NCBI GenBank assembly: GCA_916613615.1
Contig: OU744721.1
Span: 70,685,060-70,749,059 of the forward strand
DNA from: Steromphala cineraria
Lineage: Eukaryota; Mollusca; Gastropoda; Trochida; Trochidae
Direction: 5' to 3'
DNA: 64,000 nt
Position numbers and translations under genes: made by a program. Below, piece by piece: positions 37,661 to 48,985 of the stretch. The notes beneath the pieces are model-generated. The model saw only the letters and a list, made by a program, of their open reading frames with translations, did no database searches and was not told the DNA's origin. Every line of letters begins with the position of its first letter. The stretch's first letter is position 1.

Positions 37661-38910
37661 ATTGGGGAATGTATTCAATTCAATTTGTGTGATCTCTGAT
37701 CTTTATCTGGTCTACATGGAGACGGAATTTAAAAGTTAAGCTTCTGAATATGAGACAGGGGCTGAATTAAACATAAGCAGTAAACTGTGATTGAATAAAC
37801 TAAAGTGAAAAACATTGCGAAATAATAGAATTGCCAAATTATAATGTCAACAGGATATTTGACATAAATCAGGAAACATAGAAAAATAAGATACCAATTT
37901 CAAATAGATTAAGGCGAAATTGTTTTCAAAATACATACAACTTACAAAAACCGAAGAATTGATTTAATTTAGACGAAATTGTTGCAGGTTTTGCTTCATA
38001 TGAAATATGAAAGTGTCATCACTGTCTCTCTGGGTGTAATGTGTCATAGTTGTCCTGAATTGACAAAACATATGTTAAAGAAGTTTAAATACGTGTTCTA
38101 AGTATCCATTATGAAATGAGGAAAGAAAACTATTAAAATGGTTGTAACAGTTAACATGTCATGAAACGCGCTAGTCCTTAATTTTCCTTTTATCCTACAA
38201 TATCTAAGTTGTCACACACTTTGAACAGATGGTGAGAATCAAGTGACTTTGCCATTGGTGTCAAAGAAGTCAAAAGTGTCAATCGATAAGAGGGTTCTTA
38301 ATCCCATATAAATTTCATCAATGTTTGAAAAATGATAATGACTGTTAAAGATGCATGTAATAGTCAATTTCCATGTACAAGAGCATATTCCATTTTAAAC
38401 AGTACTACTCTGAAAGTTTTCATTTGTGTTTGAATGATTGTGCAACTCCCATGTGTAATGAATGTCTGCTGGCAAAGAGTCAGGTATGACCACTAAAAGC
38501 ATTGTTTGTGAATGTCTGACCTATTTTTCAACTGAGGCAAATCAACGTGGTCATTCTACCTGTTTCACATTCCATCATATGTGACAACTCCTGCTTTATC
38601 TTTGGCAAAGATAAATCACTAGAGTGATTTCTATTGATTCTGTGATGCAAAATGATTCACAATGAGTATGTGTGACAGATTAATGGCAAGATTTTTCTTA
38701 ACCAAACATTTTGTACAGTATAGAGTTGTGATGGAAAGGGTTCGGAGTTCCTTTTTTTACCGTTGATATTACACAAAAATAGGTATTGTTTATCAGTACA
38801 GCACTATCAATGGTTTCTAATTTATGTCCCTTGACAGGTTTCAGTGCGTTGTTAAGTACTTTGGTTATTATCGCTGAAATAATTATATGAATCTATAACA
38901 TACAACCCTT
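37660..38910. other. No gene or named repeat recognised
   Basis: AT-rich with no frame of note on either strand, between segmental copy A and the 38.9-kb MITE. Confidence 0.5.
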
Positions 38911-38913
38911 TAA

Positions 38914-39245
38914 AGAGGCAGTAGCACGTTTTAGGTGGAGTATAACGGGTTGTCAGAAAAATGAAAATAAATGGTTTCAATTGAAAAACAATGTATTAAA
39001 ACTAAATGAAGCAGAAATAAATGAAATATTTAATGTAAAGTTCCTGTTTCTAACACACAATGATTTAAAGGAATTCACATAAAATGGCAGCTAATGGACT
39101 TTATGTGAAATCTCATAACTTGTTCTCGACTATAGACTATAGATTTTTGACACTATCAAAACAATACATTTAACATTAGCGTACAATCATTATCAGTGAA
39201 AAATTGAGAAATATTAAATTTCAAAAAATATGTGCTACTGCCCCT
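38914..39245 (-). mobile_element. TTAA MITE, inverted copy
   Basis: Same family in the opposite orientation. TTAA at 38,910-38,913; left end AGAGGCAGTAGCACG, right end TGTGCTACTGCCCC. The right flank reads TTGATT, so the second TTAA has decayed. It abuts a LINE fragment that starts within a few bases of its right end. Confidence 0.88.
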
Positions 39246-39248
39246 TGA

Positions 39249-39870
39249 TTGATCCGTCTGTTGGACAGAGTCTTTGTTATTTGGAAACACAAACATATCT
39301 ACGATGTTTTGGAATATTTATTATTTTCACCAAAACTTTAAAGATCGACAATAAGAAATTATGTACAACGGAAATCGCCCGCATTCAACATGCACCATAA
39401 TACTAGGGGTAGTCATTCCAACATTCCCGGCCCTTATAAAAGTAGAGTTTGTGCTTGGGCGTCAAACAATTAAAAAACGGTATTTGGGCCAACTTCCCAC
39501 ATTTTTTGAAAAATAGAAAACAATTGAAGAAGGACCCTTTTGCACTAATTGATAAATCAAGGATGGACTTATTCCAAGTCAGTGTGTGAGTAAATAATAT
39601 CCCAAGATATTTATATTGATTTACAACAGTCATCCGTTCTCCTTTAAAGAACCATTTCTCGTTGGCTCTTTATTATTATAATCTTCGTCTTATCAATATT
39701 AACATTAAGTTGTCAGAATAGGATAAAAGTATATCAATGTGTCTCTGAAGGCCAAAGCAAAAGGACTACATCTGCAAATAGAATAAAAAGTTCCATTAGA
39801 TCAGGAAATAATTCAATGCCATGTTTACCAGATTGTATGATATCAAAATACAGTTGTCATAGACATGTAC
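39249..39870 (-). pseudogene. Decayed LINE reverse-transcriptase C-terminal fragment
   Basis: Minus-strand RT fragment in several frames. From 39,850 downward I read HGIELFPDLMELFILFADVVLLL, in which the expected FADD box has lost one Asp codon. Next come NVNIDKTKII, ANEKWFFKGERMTVVNQYKYLGI (open at 39,403-39,633), then VHVECGRFPLYI near 39,390 and PKHR near 39,310. This order (catalytic box, DKTK, YKYLG thumb, ECGRFPL) matches the end of non-LTR ORF2 proteins of a CR1/Jockey-like type, distinct from the Tx1 element at 53-59 kb. Several stops and frameshifts break it. It is truncated on the 3' side at the MITE border and fades near 39,870. Confidence 0.75.
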
Positions 39871-40084
39871 ATGTAGTAACAGGCAGTAGAGTGTCATTAT
39901 CAACAATTTTAAATAGTGTTCGTGATTCTAGGAAAAAGTGATCCATTTGTAAGACAAGTGTAATATTTTGATCAAATGTGAATATGGTATTGAGAAATAT
40001 CTTGACATTAAACTGTGTCATGATTAACAATTTGGAGAATATCCTAAAAACAGGAATGTGATGTTTTTTTAACTGATGTAAAAA

Positions 40085-41060
40085 TAGAGCCATTGGCTCT
40101 GTAGCTCATCAGGCTTCATCATCAATTATGCTGTAGAGTGTGGTCAATGTGATTCCCCCTTTGTAGAGGCCACAGGGTCACCATTCATAAAATTCAGTAT
40201 ATATAGGGGACAAGTTTCAGTTTTCTAGGCGTTTACGTCTGATGCAGAAGATGAAAATAGATTTGAAGGACGTTCCTGTTGCCTTTATTAGGGGCAACAG
40301 GGTCACCAAAGCTACAATTCATAATCATCACTAGTCAAGGAGTCTGTACACAAAGTTTCAGCTTTCTAGGCCTTATACTTCTGGAGAAGAAGATGAAACT
40401 AGGTTTTTAGGGCGTGGCCCCTGTGGCCCTTATAAGGGGTCACAGGGCAACCAAAGCTACAATTTATAATCCTCACTAGCCAAGGAGTCTGTACACAAGG
40501 TTTCAGCTTTCTGGGCCTCATGCTTCTGGAGAAAAAGATGAAAATAGGTTTTTAGGGCGTGGCCAATGTGGCCCTTATTAGGGGCCACAGGGCCACTTAA
40601 GCTACAATTTATAATCCTCACTAGTCAAGGAGTCTGTACACAAGGCTTCAGCTTTCTAGGACTTATGCTTCTGGAGAAGAAGATGAAAATAGGTTTTAAG
40701 GGCGTGGCCCCTGTGGCCCTCATTAGGGGCCACAGGGCCACCAAAGCTACAATTTTTAATCCTCACTAGTCAAGGAGTCTGTACACAAGGTTTCAGCATT
40801 CTAGGCCTTATGCTTCTGGAGAAGAGGATGAAAATAGGTTTTTAGGGCGTGGCCCCTGTGGCCCTCATTAGGGGCCACAGGGCCACCAAAGCTACAATTT
40901 TTAATCTTCACTAGTCAAGGAGTCTGTACACCAAGTTTCAACTTTCTAGGCCTTATGGTTCTGGAGAAGAAATCGAAATTCCACAAAGTTTACGGACGGA
41001 CGCCAGACACCATGCCATGCCATAAGCCCATCGGGCCTTACAGGCCAGATGAGCTAAAAA
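40085..41060 (-). repeat. Dispersed AGCTCATCTGGCC repeat, copy 2 (inverted)
   Basis: Reverse orientation relative to copy 1. It holds about five tandem units of ~145 bp, marked by CACTAGTCAAGGAGTCTG at 40,328, 40,472 (one mismatch), 40,617, 40,762 and 40,907. Ends are GAGCCATTGGCTC and CCAGATGAGCT. The 67-codon frame at 40,566-40,769 is a repeat translation. Confidence 0.88.
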
Positions 41061-41865
41061 GTCGGTTTAAAATTATTTGTCTTCAGACAAATTAGAGTTA
41101 CAATGTTTTTGCTCACATTTACATTGATATCTTGTTGGGCCCATTATGCCTGAACGAGTTTTTCGTACAATAGAAAGTCACTGAAGCAGTAGCCTTAGTG
41201 ATTTCATTATTGATAAGAATGTAATTCATTAACACCATTGATAAACTTGTAACACACAGTATATATTAATGGATTTTACTGCAATCTGTAAAGCAGTTGA
41301 ATCTAGTGATAGACAGGGGCTTATCTAATGTGAATGTTAAGTGTGTCCTTGATAGCACAGAACTTATTGATTAGTGCTTGTGGGCTTATTTTCTCATCTG
41401 GCTGAATTGCAACTACATACAAATCAAATGGTCAATTGGAAATAGATGATCATAGCAAACAATGAACTCTATAAAAACTTGGTAGAGTAAAGGCCATGTC
41501 AACTATACAGAAACGTTTATGTGTATTTCTGTAATTTTGCCATTAGTAACAAGATTTGAGCATTTATCTAATATCTGTACTGTGCTTCTGATTGAAAAGT
41601 ATGTGTAATTAAATGGAATATAACAATTTGTATAGGAGCTAAATATTCAAATGGTCAATTAACATTACAATTACACTTATTGAATTTGAGACGAACGGGT
41701 ATATCTTTGCCTTGTCATTTAGTTGATCGAGTCTCTCATGTTGTGGTCATCTAATTATGAATACCGGCTATTGCATATTGTGTTCTGCTGAGTTTGAGGT
41801 ATTTTGCAAGGTTGCACATTTAAAAGGCCACTTTCAATGTATTGCTAGCATCTGATGTGTTATAG
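41060..41865. other. No gene recognised
   Basis: AT-rich. It may include the decayed upstream part of the LINE remnant at 41.87 kb, but no motif is readable before 41,850. Confidence 0.45.
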
Positions 41866-42113
41866 TAGAAGTGCCTCCATGGTCTTGCTCCACCCAACCT
41901 TGCCTCCCTTCTCAAGAAATACAAGCCAACAAGATCTCTGCACTCACAGGACAAGTCTTTACTGTGTGTACCCCTGTGCAGGACAAAAACCTTTGGAGGT
42001 AGGGCATTTGAGATATCCGGTCCAATGCTTTGAGTCTTCCAGTTCAACTAAGATGTCAGCAAGAACTGACAACATTTAAGTCACAACGAGAGATAGATAG
42101 ATAGATAGATAGA
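41865..42113 (+). pseudogene. LINE ORF2 C-terminal remnant with GATA tail
   Basis: The plus-strand frame from about 41,869 reads KCLHGLAPP, then KKYKPTRSLHS, KTFGGRAFEISGPML, then after a small frameshift PVQLRCQQELTTFKSQ. This is the conserved end of CR1/Rex/RTE-type ORF2 proteins (HGLAP, RSLRS, KTFG-RAFS, LWNSLP, FK). Two stop codons precede KCLHG and one base is lost at the LWNSLP position. Right after the coding end comes (AGAT)6 at 42,089-42,113, the usual microsatellite tail. It is a severely 5'-truncated insertion. Confidence 0.75.
42089..42113 (+). repeat. (AGAT)6 microsatellite
   Basis: Six AGAT units directly after the LINE remnant, probably its 3' tail. Confidence 0.95.
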
Positions 42114-42406
42114 AGCAATTACTGAATATTCCAAAAGTAATAAAGCTCCAAGCAAAATTATTCCTCGACAAGTTAAAGTTATCAGTTCATGTATGGCATC
42201 ACGACGTCCATTATACTACAGGTCAGTGCGTGTAATTCTATTAATATCAGACAAAATGTAAGCTGTCAATGTTTTGCCTAGGGTGAAGAAGGTACTAAAT
42301 ATCTGAAAGCAATTTCCTTTTTTGAATGATTTTCCGATCTTATCAAAAGTGCAATATAATCGTAAAAGTAATTGCAGCATTAAATAAAAACACATTTAAC
42401 TTTTAA

Positions 42407-42769
42407 AGGAGCAGTAACACGTTTTTTTGATAATTTCGAATTTCAATTTGTTCACTGATAATTGAAACTTAATGTTAAATGTATTATTTTGGTAGTGGCA
42501 CAAATCTCTTTACACAAGCCAATAATCCATAGTCCGAGGACAAAGTATGAAGATTCACATAAAATCCATTGGCGGCCATTTTGTGTGAAGACATTTACTT
42601 CATTTTGTGTAAGAAAAAGTAATCGCATAGCTAAACTTTACGTCATATATTTGAATTATTACTGCTCTATTTAGTTTAAATACACATACATGGTCTTTCA
42701 TTTGGAAACATTAATTTTCATTTGACTGACATCGCCTTATATTCCCCTTTAAAACGTGCTACTGCCCCT
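42407..42769 (+). mobile_element. TTAA MITE, complete copy (363 bp)
   Basis: TTAA at 42,403-42,406 and 42,770-42,773. Ends AGGAGCAGTAACACG and CGTGCTACTGCCCCT. Internal sequence is collinear with the other copies. A 70-codon plus-strand frame inside it (42,462-42,674) is not conserved as coding. Confidence 0.9.
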
Positions 42770-42773
42770 TTAA

Positions 42774-45614
42774 AATGTATCCTATCACTTGTTGATAATA
42801 GTTTAAGACACCTTTAAATCTGAGAATAATTACACTAAGAATGATGTTTAATGAGTGACTATTAACTATTGATCGATAAATTGATTTTTCAGTGAAGTAT
42901 TTAACATTATCTTATAAATACATCATAAAACTTTATAATGTATTAACTATTCAGAGTTTATCTTAAAAATATTTCTTATTTTATCATTTCTTGTCCATTA
43001 GAAAGATTGTCATTATTTGAATAGATGGTAATCAATGATAAGTTTGTATTGTTTCACAATTACAGTTGGGCTGCATCACAGCGACAAACTTTGCTAGTTA
43101 AGCCTAGTAAAGCTTAATAACCTTGCGGTATTTAATAGGCACATTCATTAAACCCTCAAATATTGAAATCAAATTTAGTGACTCCCTAAGCACGTTTAGT
43201 TGGACAATTGTATTGGCTTATTAAGCTCCACTTTTTACAAAGTTTTCCTTTATGAGCAGAAAACCATATATATTTTATTTTTCTGAAAGGCAAACGAAAA
43301 TGGCCTTAGATTTTCAGGTAACTTTGGCTCTGAACAAATTATATAATAAAGGATGAACATTCAAAGCATTGTTCTGGTTTTCATTGTTTACTACTCACAT
43401 TTTAGTTATCAGTGACAAATCATCTTGGCTTCAACCACATAGTTTCAGTTTTAAGTTCCACTGGGTATTGTAGGGTTTTGAATGATTTGATAGATAGCTG
43501 AGATTTAGATTTCACAGCTTAGATGCTTTAAATTCAACCTGTTAATTCAAAGGTTAAACAAAGATGCAACCGGAGCAAATCATTATTTATATTTAACCAG
43601 TTTCAATTAGTTTGAAATGCCATGATTGCAAGTATTAACCCAGAAGTGTCATTATTGAAAATAGGTGTCAGAGCATGCTAACAGTGAAGGCTGAATAAAG
43701 AATAAATGTAAGTAGGAATAATTATATAAGGTGTTGGTTTCTTCAGAATATATGATCAAGTGTGCAGTTTCAAACCATGGATATCTCTGAATCCTTATTA
43801 TTTACATATTGAGATATCAATAATCAACTGAGATTTGAAATTCATGCTGAATATTTTTTCTTTGTTGTTTGATGTAAATAAAACCTGACATGAATGCAGT
43901 AACTAACCCCCAAATCGATCGCCCCTCTTTCCTGTCAGTGACAGCAATGGAATTTTCGAGTTTAGTTAAATCATCCTGGGTGCCTAAAAAGCCATTGACG
44001 TGCCCTCATACTTAAGACTACAATTTTTTCCTTCATTCAAAGATTTTCCCCAGTGTATGCAGAGGCTTTGTTGTCGTTTTGAATTCAGTAAAATACCATC
44101 CAGTCTTTACACAGCCTTGTTGTCGTTTTGAATTCAGTAAAATACCATCCAGTCTTTACACATGACAATATTTCATCACAAACATTTACATACTTGTCTG
44201 ATGATTCATAAAATTTCAAGTTCCTGATTTTTCAGAAATGTAAAAAAGAAAAAGTATATATTTACATGTATGTATCCACCAATTTTCATACTATCACCCC
44301 GTCCTCTTTCATTAACCGATTCTCCAGACAGAATTGGGAGGTGTTTGAACAGCCTTTGGGAATTTTGTAAAAACGTCATTGAATCTTGATGTTTGATGCA
44401 GAAAAATATTCAATCAGATACTTTTGCGTATTTTTCAATGTTATATCACCTTTGTCGAATTTTAAGCATTAGACATCTTTCCAAACAATATCCAGCCCTT
44501 TTTCTGTCATTTCTGTCAAAAGTAATTGTGCAAGAAACTAACAAAGACTTTGCTCAGCTGGTAAATATGGATGTGAATACGACAGTTTAAAAGACAGTTA
44601 AAACACACTCTGAATATGCATGTCTTCATGAAGAATCTCTTGACTTTTAAATGCAAGTGAAAATGAATAGTATCTGGAATAATTTTTGGGACAATCTGCA
44701 TTTTGTTTGATTTTATGACATATTTCGCTGCCAATTGAAAATGCAAAACGTCTTTTGAATTTATCTGACTGGCTAAATAAGATATGAGATTTAACAATTT
44801 AAATGAAGTGTGCAATATATACAATGTAAGCTCACTTTCACAGGTAAGGAAAAAAAGAGCATTGATTGTTTGTAGGCATGTTCACCTTGTGTCATTATTT
44901 TTTATACTAAGTGATACTGATAGTTGATGAAATTATCAAATAAGAAAAAGGACGATTTGAATAGCAAGATGTAAATCATGTAGTTCTTAAAGCCTAGATA
45001 CCATATTTGTTTTTGAATGAAATACTAATTTTTTCCCTTGAAAATGCTTTTTATTTATTTCATTTATTATTCATAAAACTCATCTAAATCAAATGGTATT
45101 CAGATCTTTACATCTTTACTAAATAGATGTATGTCTTGACAAATACATACCTTAATTCAATTCACAATATCCATTATTCTTGTCAGGAAAGTTTAGAATA
45201 ACATATCGAGAGTTGAATTAAATAACTGATGTAAATTGATAGATGTAAGCTTATTTGGGGAGAAATCAATGTGTTTTTACAGACACCTCATTGATTTGAG
45301 CGGGTGTACTTGTTTTCTCAATTGGCCGGATTCCTATTCATACAAGTTAATTGGTCTATCGGATATATATTGTAGGAAACAACATTATAACCATAATGTA
45401 CCCCTTATCTCTAGAGGAGTTTTTAAGATGTTGAGCAATGTTACATAATGATGTACTTTTAAATGAAACAATTTATCAGAAGTTATTTTCTATAATTGTA
45501 ATTGCCATTATTATTTGTTGTTTTACTTATTACTAAATAGAGATGACAGTTTTTATATGATCTGCAATTTTAAATGTTAAAAGGGTAAATAACTACGTTT
45601 ATTTAAATAGGACA
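42774..45614. other. No gene recognised
   Basis: AT-rich. It contains the 49-bp tandem duplication and short frames (65-102 codons) without domains. Confidence 0.5.
44066..44162 (+). repeat. 49-bp tandem duplication
   Basis: A unit containing TTGTTGTCGTTTTGAATTCA starts at 44,068 and again at 44,117, with nearly identical copies. Confidence 0.92.
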
Positions 45615-46399
45615 GTAAAAACACAAAAGTTATAAAAGACAAATTAAATAATATCAGCTTCCTTACTTTGTTTCTCATGCATTTTATTTTATGAAATATA
45701 AAGAGGCCCTACAAAAAGTTATTTATACATCACAACATCTCTTGCAACTAACATTTTTCACCCGAAGGGTCAAGGGATAAACAGTCAACATATTAAAAGT
45801 AGTTTTTTTTCACAAGTACTGAAAGAGGCATCAACTTCTGCATCTTGCATGAAATACTTTGCTGTATTCTATTTAAAAGAAATGAATGACTGTTATTGAT
45901 TGTAAAGAGTTAAAGGGATAAGCATATCGCTAAAAAAACTAACATGGACACGTTCCTTTCGTCTGCTGTGTTTTAAAAAAGATTTCAAGTTTGAATGTAT
46001 TGAGACACTAAGATAGTTTTTAAAATCTATCTTAACCATCTTCATTTTTGTTAAGGAGTGACGTCTTTGGTAATAATCTTAATGTTTTAGGGATTATGAA
46101 ATGAAGGTTAGAACATTCCATGTCAGCGTAACCAGACTCTAGTCAAATTTACCGAGCGACAATGACATGTAAACTAGTTCTAATGGACGTTTCAGAAAAT
46201 AATAACTGCTCAGTGACCTTGACCCTAAACTCATGTCACTAAGGCTACACAGACTATTTCAATGAGACGTAGATGTCTTTTGTAATTGGGAAATCCAGGT
46301 GACACCTAAACTGTAAAAGTAGAGAAGGATTTTTTTATGTCCAGTATATTGGTAAAACGTTTCGAGTCCCTCAGTGACACAAAGACAAGTATAGTTGTA

Positions 46400-46545
46400 A
46401 AAGGAAGCAATCATTAGATCCAATAACTTGAGTGAGCGCTAGACCCATGATAAAACATTACTTTCACTAGTTTCATGCCTGTTATCAATAATCCCTATGG
46501 ACTGTTTACAATGAGACGTTAATGTCTTTTGTTAATGGGAAATTA
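46400..46545 (+). repeat. Dispersed block R2, copy
   Basis: Copy-B counterpart of 20,890-21,030. A partial copy of the right half (CAATGAGACGTAGATGTC) lies just upstream at about 46,258. Confidence 0.6.
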
Positions 46546-47821
46546 TATACGTTCTTTCATTTCTAAAGAAATATGACATTTAACGCAAATATATATACTA
46601 TCAACATATACATGTAACAATATATTGTATGCTTATTTGAGTACAGCACCTAAACTATAAAAAATCAATATCATACAAATTCCTTTGATAATATTTATGT
46701 TTCAAAAACATTACTTGAACAATTTTGCTTTTATTAGATATATGAATATGTTTATATATTTTTATATATTTACATTGTTTATAATATATATAAGATATAT
46801 ATGCTTATAAATATTTATAAACTTCAACAAATATTCAGTTTTGATGTTTTATTTTGGTTTCTGTTAATGGAGGGTGATCTTATCAAGCCAAGTACATAAA
46901 ATCTATGGGGGAGGGGGAGTAAAAATATATTTTTACTTGCATAATGTCAATGTATAGTCTTCACAATTAACATTGTTGTGCTCATGAAGGTTCACAAGAC
47001 TAATTATGTCTGCGACATACCACTCTCCCCAAAGGAGATAACTGCTGTTCCACCAACAATCAATATGACCTCAGACATGAATGACTATAGTTAACATGAT
47101 ACTTAGATAAGAACACCTCAATGACAATAAATAGTCAATTTGATGACTCCCTGCTGTTACAAGGTAATCAATGGTGTTAATGGAAGACATTGCTATCAAT
47201 AATGAGATCAGTGTCTCTGTCAGCAATGTCAGACCCTGATGTCGGTAAAGCATCCATTAAAGGATACAAGAGAAAGTGGAATGTACCGAGAGAAAAGATT
47301 GCAATCATTTGTTAGGTTTCATTACTATTTCTAGACATCATTGTATTATGTTAGCTTTTGGCATAATTTTTTATTTATTTCAAAATTAGTTTCAAACATT
47401 TATGACAAATTGGATAAATCATTGTAAGGTACAAGTACTAGTGAGGAGTTTTGTACATTGAGTGGACACTATGCTTTGTGTATATAAATAAGCTTAATAT
47501 CATTCGACATAAGTTGATACTATCATTACTCTTAGTAAGCAACATACTAAAATAGTATTGACTTCAGTCTGTGAAACAGCCCAAATCATCTCTGGACAAT
47601 AAGACAAATGCCAACACCTAATAATTTATAAAATATATCTGAGAAACTTATCATATCATTTTTAATTACCTAATATATTTCGTAATCACTTCATAAATGG
47701 TTCGAGTGCTGCAATTTTAGTTTGTTTAAATACTGGAGTTAGTCAATGTTTGGCATATGTAAAGTGTTAAAGAAAAATCAGTTGATTGAAACAAGTAGCT
47801 TAACTTTTGGTTAACCTTTAA

Positions 47822-48173
47822 AGGGGCAGTAGCACGTTTTTTGATAATTTTATATTTTAAATATTTCACTTAAATTTGTAAGTTAATGCTAAATGTATTA
47901 TATTGACAGTGTCAACAATCTCATTACACAAGCCAATCACCCATAGTCAGAGGACAAAGTATGAGAATTCATATAAAATCCATTGGCGGCCATTTTTTGT
48001 GACCTTTAATTCATTTTGTATGAGAAAAGGGAATCGCATGGCTAAACTTTACGTTGTATATTTGAATTATTACTGCTTCATTTAGTTTAGATACATTTTC
48101 TTTCAATTGGAACTGTTTATTTTCATTTTCCTGACATCACCTTACATTCCCCCAAAAACGTGCTACTGCCCCT
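47822..48173 (+). mobile_element. TTAA MITE in segmental copy B (352 bp)
   Basis: TTAA at 47,818-47,821 and 48,174-48,177; ends AGGGGCAGTAGCACG and CGTGCTACTGCCCCT. Segmental copies A (TTAA at 22,499-22,502) and C (TTAA at 50,587-50,590) hold the empty site, so this insertion post-dates the duplications. Confidence 0.93.
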
Positions 48174-48238
48174 TTAAATGAGGAAAATGCCTGTTACATT
48201 CAATGATCTAGCTAAATCCTATTATGTATTTATAAGAA

Positions 48239-48985
48239 GTTCTGTTCACAGATAAGTGACTTTCTAATAAGTAGTGACATGATTACAATAAGGACTATAA
48301 AGGAGTAAGGTTCAGATAAATACTTCAGTACCATCGTTTTGTCCATCTTCACTTTATTGCCATAATAAGATTTTGAACTAAGACTGATAAGATATTGGTT
48401 GACATCCTTCGTAATTGTATGACGAAAGAATGATAGTCTTTTGTATTTGACTTGTATTATATGATGTCTAATAAAGTGGGATTAAATGTCTAATATAAAC
48501 AATTTTGAAGGCATTTTGATTCTGATTACAAATTGGTACAACATAAACAATAAATTAGTTTGTTAACATGGAACAGATATTTGATTGACAACAGCAGGAA
48601 TTGTATTGTGAAAGAATGGTGTTTTGCATTTTCTTTGTACTCTACAATGAACATTAATGTTAGTCTTACAAAGGAGTATTCACTGTCAAAAGTATTTGTT
48701 ATTTCGAACTAACTGATTTTCAGAATAATTTGCTGATAACAAATCAGGTTTTTTTGTTGGGCATTATATTACGGATTACTTAACAAAGCATACCTGGTTT
48801 GGTCACCGGCTTCAACAAATAGAAATAAGATTATTTTAGATTTTCAAAGCTGTAGGTGTCGTAAGGTCTCTTATTTAAAAAGAATTGTTATTTTGAAATA
48901 ACCTCCTTCATGCTCTATCATCACATATAAGTGTTTTACACGTTTTTTATTAGATAGTTTATCAATCTCTTCATTGAGTTTATAA
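48239..48985. mobile_element. Copy-B-specific ~750-bp insertion of unknown type
   Basis: Copies A (22,566) and C (50,650) continue directly where B has ~750 bp of unrelated AT-rich sequence. The edges carry TTTATAAGAA (left) and TTTATAAACA (right), possibly a decayed target duplication. No reading frame or terminal repeat was recognised. Confidence 0.5.
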
